From positions 2,476,859 through 2,540,858 of the forward strand of contig PCDI01000002.1 in assembly GCA_002778195.1 (NCBI GenBank): a stretch of DNA of 64,000 nucleotides, written 5' to 3'. The stretch comes from Raffaelea ambrosiae. Lineage: Eukaryota; Ascomycota; Sordariomycetes; Ophiostomatales; Ophiostomataceae. The notes beneath the pieces were generated by a model that was not told the origin of the DNA, ran no database searches, and was given only the letters and a program-made list of their open reading frames with translations. Positions 56,830 to 64,000 of the stretch are shown here, in pieces (the stretch's first letter is position 1; the number at the start of each line of letters is the position of its first letter). Position numbers and translations under genes: made by a program.

Positions 56830-57825
56830 TTATTTGGTGAACTGGGACAGGCCGGTGTCGGCAGCGGCCGGGGCGGCGGCAGCCGGGTCAGCAGCAGCAG
56901 CCTGCGACGCAGCGGCGGCCGGGGGCGCCTCCACGGCAGCCGAGGCCTCGGCGGCGGCAGCCTCCGAGGCGGCGGCAGCAGCCGCGTCAGCAGTGGCGGC
57001 CGGGTCAGCAGCCCCGGCAGCCGCCGAAGCCTGCGCAGCAGCAGCAGCGGCAGCGGCAGCGGCAGCAGCATCCGAGCCGTCCTGGCCGTTTTGGCTGTCC
57101 TGGCCGTTCTGGCTGTCCTGGCCGTTCTGGCTGTCCTGGCCGTCTTGGCCGACGTTGATGCCGGCCGTGCCAGCCTGCTGCTGGACGGCAGCGCAGTCCT
57201 GGGTCTGGCGCTTGTAGCGGAGACGGCGGTGGTATTTTTTGGTCCCACGAATGAACTGAACGGGTTAGTCGGGTTGATCAAAAGAAGAATAGGACCAAAA
57301 AAAAAAAACCATGAGCCTGGCCGGAAAGGCACACACCTTCTTGTGCTCGTCAATGGCACGCTTGAAACCGCCGAGGTTGAAGCTGTTGAAGAGCGAGTTG
57401 CTGGAAAACAGGCCCTGGATGCCGACCAGGTTGATGAGGCCGCTCTGCTCCAGCTGCATGAGCTGGGCCAGCTCGAGGAACATCTCGACGTCGTTGCCGA
57501 GGCTGAGGCCAGCGACGGAGTTGACATCGATCAGGTTGTTGAGGCAGAGGGCGCTCATCATCAGCCCAATGGCGTTGACCAGGTCGTTCTGGTTGCTGAG
57601 GTCCATGCTGCCCAGGTCGACGCCGCCGACGTTGAGGTTGCCCAGGTTGACGCCCTCGGCGCCGGCCTCTTGGGCAATGGCGTTGGGGTCGATGTTGGCA
57701 TTGCCGCCACCCGACGCATCCGAGCCGTTGACGTTCACCTGACCGCCGTCGACGGCGATGGGAGACGGGACGTTGGCTGCCGACGCCAGGCCGGCAGCAA
57801 GAAGAAGGACGGAGAGGGACTTCAT
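56830..57825 (-). CDS. Secreted protein B with Gln/Asn-Gly-Asp repeats and poly-Ala tail
   Basis: Exons 57825-57337 and 57255-56830 join in phase 0 and give 304 residues. Signal peptide MKSLSVLLLAAGLASA, then an Asn/Gly-rich segment, then a hydrophobic central part with segments like FLELAQLMQLEQSGLINLVG resembling secreted protein A. Exon 2 begins with a strongly basic FIRGTKKYHRRLRYKR ending in a KR pair, a likely Kex2 site, followed by QTQDCAAVQQQ. The C-terminal region has GQDSQN units (three to four copies) followed by a long Ala/Glu/Pro-rich stretch ending GLSQFTK. One Cys lies in exon 1 and one in exon 2. The exon-2 frame was fixed by the splice junction KK|FIRG. Function unknown; secretion and KR processing are predictions. 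Confidence 0.82.
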
Positions 57826-60269
57826 TATGATGAAAAGATGATACGGTAGTAAAAAAAATAAAATAAAAGGATAATAATCCAAAGAGTGAAAGGAAGGGAA
57901 GGGGAATTGTCCAGCAAATGAGTGAATGAAAAGAAAAAGAGAGAGCTCAGCTGGGACAAGGGGGGGAAAAGAAAGGTCAGTATCAAAAGCGAGCATCAAC
58001 ATACGACAGGACATCCAAGAAGTATCCAGAGAGGTACCAGGAGACGGGATAGGAGCTTACCTCTTCTAATGCAAGAAAATAATAAATACGATGATAATGA
58101 GCGGGAAGGATGGCAAGAAAAGAGAGAGGAAAGAAAAAGAAGAAACAGAAAAGGGTCGGGAACCAACAGGAGGAGGGAGGTTGATATATCCCGTAGCCGC
58201 TGGCAGAGGATGGGCAGGCGAGCGACGGATGGAAGACATCGGTCAATCACTCATGCACTGCAGCGCACACGCGTCCGTGGATTCCTTCCGAGTCATTTTT
58301 TTCTCAATTGGGACAATTTGCATACATTGCACGACGAAGCAGGTTCTCTCGCGCGCTCTCTCTTGTTTGGGGAAGACACACAGAGAAGAAACCTGGTGAT
58401 GAAACGAGTCATGCCAAGAAAAAAAGAAGAATATCGCCCACAACGAGTTGCGTCTTCGGCCAAAGGACGATCACTGTGGAGAAGGCCAATGACATGGAGA
58501 GCATGTATCTGTGATGGCATGCGAGTATACGTGTTTGGAGAGCAACGATGCCCGTGGACCTGGACCTGCTGTCGTTGTCACTGAGAGGCTACATCTACGA
58601 GGTTGAACCGGCTTTGCTGTGACCTGAAAGGGCTCCTGATCGGCTCGGGAACTCTGGAAATTATGGAGAACGAACGAGCACAGAATGCACCATTTTATTG
58701 CAGCAAAACCCAAAGAGGAAGCTTGGGTGCAATGCATGGATTGGGAGAAGGAAGGGGTTGGTGGCCTGGATCAGGGAGCAACGGAAACATGGGGGATATG
58801 GGCAAGGCGTGGTGCAAAGAAAGTTGACACACAAAATAGACTTAAAATCTGGGTGACACCAGACTAACAAAAGAACAAGACGGTAAGAAACGTGACTGTT
58901 TGTTTTGGGAGCAGGCTTTCCAACCCGGACGTCGATGAGGAGTCGTATGTGCCAAGACAAGAAGAGCCGTGAGGCTCAGCAGTGTGGTGTTTTCCCCCTT
59001 GGCTGTGGGCGGCAATGGAGCATTCCGCAACAGCTGTTTCAGGGGCACAAGCAGGCAAACCGGCCGGACAGTTGCGTGTTCTGTGTGGCTGCAGAGGAGA
59101 AAGTCGGCCAGACTTTCTTTTTTTTTGTTAGGGACCTGTTAACCATAAGGAGGAGCGGCCGTGCGATTCCTTACCATGTTTCAAACAAGAAGATAGCCCT
59201 CCAAGAGCGTTCTCAAAGAGGGCTCCGACCGAAAAAAAGGGCTCTCAGACTGCAGGATGGCCTCTTCTAACAACCGATCGACAGAGCCGACGTTGCTTAA
59301 TGCCAAGACGAAACAACGCTGACGCGACGAGAGACGAAGAGGAAAAAAAAAAAAAAAAAACCTGGCTGATGGCTGCACACCCTGTTTCTGTCTAGATGCA
59401 CCCATTTCGGGACAATCAACATGCAGGAGCATCTCGGTGAATTCACACAAGAGTCTGGAATGGTGTTTGTCCAAGTCTCTCTCTGCGAGCAGAGACAAGT
59501 CCGCCAGAAAGAAATCAATCTGTTGGCTGTTCCTGCCCTCCACGACACACGAATGCATCGCGACGCGACGATAATACCCAGTGCCTTCCAAGGTCTCCCC
59601 CAACTGACGACCTCTGTTGCATTGCATATTGTACGCCCATCCTATCGGGTTGCTCCTGCACCTGCATCGGCACGGGGCGTGTGTCTAGAGGCCTGTCCAT
59701 GGCTGGGGTGTTGTCTGCCGCTCGCTGTCCACCACTTCAGAGTTCAGCCGGCACGTCTCCTGCAACAGTCGTCCGGGACCTGCAGAAATCATTTATGCTT
59801 GCTGCCGACATCATCTGATTGTCTCGCCGTCTTCTAGAAGTGCTTCCGCACAGTTTCTGGGCCCATCTGCTTGCTCACAGACTGGCACGATTTTTCACGC
59901 GCACCAGGTCCCGTGGCCCAGGCCACGGTCCGCGGTCCACGGCAGAGCGTCCTTGGCAGGAAGAGGAACAGGGTATACACAATCCATTGTTGATGCTGCC
60001 ATTGCCGCGGTGATTGTAACGTCAACTATGTACAGATTTTTATGAGTAATGTGCTTTCTAAAACCCACTATTCCAGAAAAATAACCAGCAACCTCGAAAC
60101 GCCGAAAAGAGTCTCCCCTGGACTCTTTTTTATGCTGCCGCTTTTTCCCTCTTTTATAGATTTTTTTTCTTTTTCTTTTTCTTTTTCTTGGTATTATTTT
60201 TCTTGATTTCATATATTCGTTGACATCCTTTCCCGGCTTTCCACGCCCGACGCAGAGCTGTGTTGACTC
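57826..60269. other. Intergenic upstream of secreted protein B
   Basis: 2.4 kb. The right-hand leader of secreted protein B with its 5'-UTR intron runs to about 58070. Beyond lies mixed sequence with an A-run at 59342-59360 and T-rich runs near 60155-60190. Several overlapping frames (for example 59181-59627) carry no recognisable motif. No gene is supported. Confidence 0.55.
57951..58060 (-). other. Probable 5'-UTR intron of secreted protein B
   Basis: Donor GTAAGC at 58060 and acceptor CCCAG ending at 57951, followed by CTGAGCTC, mark a 110-bp intron about 125 bp upstream of the ATG. The acceptor flank and donor match those of secreted protein A. Confidence 0.55.
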
Positions 60270-60713
60270 TCACGATGACGGCCGACTCGGTTGTTGTGGC
60301 TGCTGCAACGCCTCGTTGTTGTTGCTGTTGCTGCTGCCGCTGTTGCTGCTCCGGAAGCCGAGCAGCTCGCCGATGATGCCTGGTGGTTTCGGCACCGGGC
60401 ATTCCCGCGCAGCTCTCCGCATGTGCTGGCTGTCGGCGCCTTTGGTGCTCGGCTCGACCATGGCAAACCGTGCCATACCGTCCTCGCCTCTCTGGACTTC
60501 CGGTACGCCGGCCGGCTCGGTCGGTGAGTGGGGTCCTTCGCCTGGCTGGTGCCTCCGGCGACGCCGGCGCCGGGCTATAGGCGCGCCATCTGCATCCGTC
60601 GCCATCTGCCCGTCAGCCAAGGCTACGCGCGGCGCCGGGCATGGCAGGACATGCGGCAGCACCACGACAAAGAAGCTGGCAAAGACGGTGGTCGCAAACA
60701 GCGACGAGGTCAT
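60270..60713 (-). CDS. Small membrane protein, conserved-looking, 147 residues
   Basis: Single exon starting at the ATG at 60713. A hydrophobic helix close to the N-terminus (FATTVFASFFVVVLPHVLPC) is followed by PAPR, an Arg7 basic stretch, and a C-terminal part containing ECPVPKPPGIIGELLGF and a Ser/Asn-rich, Gln/Pro-rich tail. The pattern of one helix, CPAPR and CPVPKPGG...GE(L/F)LGF is one I associate with a small fungal protein family of unknown function, perhaps mitochondrial. Poly-Ser/Asn codon repeats lengthen the C-terminus. It is divergent from PPH3, which starts about 1 kb to the right. Confidence 0.6.
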   Translation of the reverse strand: MTSSLFATTVFASFFVVVLPHVLPCPAPRVALADGQMATDADGAPIARRRRRRRHQPGEGPHSPTEPAGVPEVQRGEDGMARFAMVEPSTKGADSQHMRRAARECPVPKPPGIIGELLGFRSSNSGSSNSNNNEALQQPQQPSRPSS

Positions 60714-61716
60714 GCGCGACCGCGGGTGGAGATGGGGAGGCGGCATGGGGGCGGATCAGAGCAAAATGGAGGAATTGGGCTCGGTATATTGTTTCTGGTT
60801 CGAATCATAGGCGAGTCGCAGGAAAAGAGGCGACGAGGGAGAGAAAGTAGTAGAGCAGGTCACCGAGAGGCCAAGGTGGCGTGGTGGTCGGAACTGAGGG
60901 GAGGAAAACGAAATTGCGTGCGGGAAATCCAATTCTAGCAATTGGCAACGAGGAAGCTTGTTAGAAGACCGGAAAAAAAGACGTGGACGGCACAATTGGG
61001 TCGTAGATAAGAGAAAACACACTCACAGACGCGCATTCTCGGTCGGCTTCTGGTCGAGGGGATTTTGGGCTGAAGCCTGGCTCCGTTCGGTCCACGGGAA
61101 CGCTGGGAAGAGAATGGTTGCGTAGAAAAACAGAAAATATCGGGATTTGTAGCTAGAAAGGGCTGGTGCTCGTAAAAGCGGCGATTTGGTTGGCTGTGGG
61201 GGAGGGCCTGCGCGAACGATAACCTGACCCCCCCCCCATCTCACGCCACGTTCCTCTACCTGGCATGGCATTTTGCGGGTGCGCCACAGCCCGGGTTTTC
61301 GTGTGGCGCAAGCGCCGTTATCAATCTTATCCCATTTCCGTGGAGGAATAAAAGTTTAAAGTTGAAATAAAAAGAATTCTCAAAGTGGGAAAGGAGACTA
61401 GCGCGTCATCAAACCCAGGGGACCAAGAACTAAACTCCGATCCACCGTGTTCGCCTTTTTTGGCAGCCGCGCCTGCAACGACGATCTCGCGCATCCGCCA
61501 TAATATCGCGATTTCGGCCACAGCCTTCTCCTCCGAAACGGCCACATCTTCGCCGCGAATTCGCAAGCGCATCCCAGACCATGAGTGGATAAGCCTTTTT
61601 TTTTTGTCGTTGGCAGATCTACTTGACCGCCCGCCCCGCCGAACCGAGTCGAATCTGCTTTCCCTCTTCTCTCAGTCAGGGGGTCGGTCCGCCCCAAAAA
61701 AAAAAGTTCGAGCAAG
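60714..61716. other. Divergent promoter region before PPH3
   Basis: 1.0 kb. It includes a C-run at 61229-61237 and a CCGCCATAATATCGCGATTTCGG stretch near 61493-61516. No gene is supported. Confidence 0.55.
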
Positions 61717-62630
61717 ATGAGCGACATCGACCAGTATGGCCTTCCTTGTTCTTTGGCCTAGCTGCTCTCACCTTGTTGCTGACCATGCTTTTTTTTTGTT
61801 CATCGTGTAGAGCGATCGCCCAGCTGCGGGCATGCCGCCCCATCCCCGAGGAGCAGGTGCGCGAGCTGTGCCACAAGGCGCGAGAGCTCCTGATCGAGGA
61901 GGGCAATGTGGTGACGGTGACGGCGCCCGTGACGGTAGGCGACCTTTTTTTTCTTTTTCAATTTTCGTCTTGATCGACGGTTCCGGTTGCTGACCATGTG
62001 TGCCTTCTAGATCTGCGGCGACATTCACGGCCAGTTCCACGACCTGATGGAGCTCTTCCGCGTGGGCGGCGACGTGCCCGACACGAATTACCTCTTCATG
62101 GGTAGGAACGGCCCTGAATCTTCCACCTTTGTGCTTTGGGCCAGAAACAGAAAGACGACCGCTAACGGGAACAGGCGACTTTGTCGACCGCGGCTTCTAC
62201 TCCATCGAGACCTTCCTCCTCCTGCTCTGCCTCAAAGTGCGCTACCCCGACCGCATGACGCTCATCCGCGGCAACCACGAATCGCGCCAGATCACGACCG
62301 TCTACGGCTTCTACGACGAGTGCCTGCGCAAATACGGCAGCGCGAATGTGTGGCGCTACTGCTGCGACGTGTTCGACTACCTGGCGCTGGCCGCCATCGT
62401 GCTGGGCGCCTCCAACACGCTCAGCCCGGCCAACGACTCGGTGACCGCCCAGGAGTACATCGACCAGCAGGTCGAGATCGAGGTCTGCAACTCGGACGGC
62501 GAGATTGTCAGCCGGTTCCAGCGCCGGCCGCATAGTGGTGGCGGCCCGAATCCCAACACGCTGGGCGGCGCGTCCATCCAGCAGCAGCAGCAGGCCCAGC
62601 AGCAGATCCTCCAACAGCAGCTGGCGGCGG

Positions 62631-62667
<37 letters not shown>

Positions 62668-63382
62668 CAGTCCCAACCACGGAGGCGGAACCCTGTCGTC
62701 GGACGGCGACATCCCCATGGGCTCCAGTGGTGGTGGTAGTGGCGGTGGTGGTGGCGGAGGGGCCCCCGCACGAACGGGCCCGCCTGGGTCGGGGGCGTCT
62801 GGGTCGAGCCGCGGCACGATTGGCAACCCGGCCGGCGCGGTGCTCTGCGTGCACGGCGGGCTCAGCCCGCTGGTCGACACGGTGGATAAGATCCGCCTGC
62901 TGGACCGCAAGCAGGAGGTGCCGCACGAGGGCGCCATGTGCGACCTGCTGTGGTCGGACCCGGACGACATTGAGGGCTGGGGCCTGTCGCCGCGTGGTGC
63001 GGGATTCTTGTTTGGCGCTAATATCGTCAAGGCCTTCAACCACCACAACGACATCAGCCTCGTCGCCCGCGCCCACCAGCTGGTCATGGAGGGTTTTAAG
63101 GAAATGTTCGATGCCACCATTGTCACCGTCTGGTCCGCGCCCAACTACTGCTACCGCTGCGGCAACATCGCCGCCCTGCTCGAGCTGTCCGAGGACGTGT
63201 CCGGCATGGGCACGTTTGCCCGCAGCAACGGCGACGTCGACCGCAGCGGTGGCGGCGCCTCGGAAGAGGCGCAGATGTGGATGGACAGCGGCCCGGGTCG
63301 GCGGTACCGCGTGTTTGCCGCCGCGCCACAGGATTCACGCGGCATGCCGGCCAAGAAGCCCGTGGCGGATTACTTCCTGTGA
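61717..63382 (+). CDS. PPH3: Serine/threonine phosphatase PP4 catalytic subunit, with insertion
   Basis: Four exons (61717-61733, 61811-61934, 62011-62101, 62175-63382) give 479 residues, where yeast and animal PP4 have about 307. After MSDIDQAIAQLRACRPI the catalytic fold carries the three metal motifs GDIHGQ, GDFVDRG (rebuilt across intron 3) and GNHE. It also has SAPNYCYRCGN and the C-terminal DYFL that is methylated in this phosphatase group. An insertion of about 140 residues (about 155-298, nt 62405-62836) of Gln, Ser, Gly and Pro runs interrupts the fold just before AVLCVHGGLSP. Insertions here are usual in filamentous ascomycetes. PP4 acts in DNA-damage recovery and nutrient signalling; TAP42-type proteins bind it. 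PP6/Sit4 and PP2A are less likely given the N-terminus. Confidence 0.94.
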
Positions 63383-64000
63383 GCAGCAACACAGAGCCTT
63401 TTGTTTGCAATGACCTACGACACATTTTATTACCCAGAAGAAGAAAAACAAGAAGAGGGGAGGGCGAGGGCGAGGGCGAGGAGAGAGGGGAGGGGGGGGG
63501 GGGAGGGCGCGGGAACATGATACCAATATGCAAAAAGAGATCGGATTCAAGCGATCTGCGCATGATGCACAAAGAGAACGAGATGGGGCAAGGCTTCTTA
63601 TGTTGTTATGGGGGAAGCTATTTCTTTTCTGCTCGTCTCTTGTTTTAGTTTTCCTTTCTTTCCTGGTTTTATTATTATTTATTTTTCTTATCCCTTGTCT
63701 TTTGTTCTCTATGCCTTCGATGTCGGAGCCAGAGGTACCGCACGGTTTGTACGTTAGAAAGAGCAGCGTTATCTTCCATTCGTCGGGAAACAACTGGGGA
63801 CACTAGGACGGCACGGCTTGCGGCTACGGCGTTGGTTTTGCCTTCTGTTGCTGAGAGAGAAAATATATATGGTATAATTAATGACAATGAAATGCGGTGT
63901 CCGGTTTTCAGATCATTTGTTCTGGTCCAACATGTGGTCTGAAAAGGGGAACAAAGAGAAGAAAAAAATAATGGGAAAAGGGGGGAGGATAAGAAGGGAA
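63383..64000. other. 3' region of PPH3 and right edge
   Basis: Purine-rich with a GAGGGC repeat near 63460-63484 and poly-G at about 63491-63502, then T-rich. No gene is supported before the window ends. Confidence 0.5.

Overview
The window is nuclear DNA from a filamentous ascomycete, most likely a sordariomycete. Short introns (about 50-150 bp) carry GT-AG ends. Coding DNA is GC-rich with strong C/G third positions, while intergenic DNA is full of A/T homopolymers, microsatellites and minisatellites. Recognisable products are typical of Pezizomycotina: a Dicer-like RNase, a Zn2Cys6 regulator, a URA2-type pyrimidine protein and a YVC1-type vacuolar channel. The order is not settled by what I can see. 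No rRNA, tRNA, CRISPR array or intact transposon was found. One small assembly gap (5 N beside a 17-G run) sits at 14427-14431.

Left part (1-8500). The 5' end of a Dicer-like gene runs off the left edge on the minus strand. Next come a two-exon DHA2-type MFS transporter (minus), a frame-broken short-chain dehydrogenase (plus) and a four-exon Zn2Cys6 regulator (plus) whose zinc cluster lies in an exon in a different frame from its main ORF. This transporter/oxidoreductase/regulator trio looks like a small metabolic or detoxification locus in which the enzyme has decayed. A possible further gene remnant follows at 7896-8113.

Centre (9000-38000), mostly housekeeping. It holds TAP42 (regulator of PP2A-like phosphatases), a 938-residue protein of unknown function, a 66-residue small protein, YVC1 (five exons, minus), a 4-kb gene-free stretch with three inverted CCAAT boxes, the 2307-residue URA2/pyr-3 protein (glutaminase, carbamoyl-phosphate synthase, dead dihydroorotase, aspartate transcarbamylase), PDX3 (pyridoxamine-phosphate oxidase) and a Pho85-type cyclin.

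Right part (37600-64000), sparser. A 5.7-kb gene-free stretch rich in short tandem repeats comes first. It is followed by a 692-residue low-complexity protein, a 322-residue protein with a repeat-filled intron, an Hsp70/actin-fold ATPase, two distantly related small secreted proteins sharing the same gene architecture including a probable 5'-UTR intron, a 147-residue conserved-looking small membrane protein, and the PP4 catalytic subunit PPH3 carrying a large insertion inside its catalytic fold. TAP42 and PPH3 act in the same phosphatase network. The other genes have no obvious shared pathway.

No clear new multi-gene system is visible. The items most worth following are the secreted-protein pair, the dispersed TACTATGTA motif, the stop-free 69-bp intron in one secreted-protein gene, the decayed SDR locus and the coding remnant near 8 kb. 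Exon borders were read by eye from splice signals and frame continuity. There is no transcript evidence.
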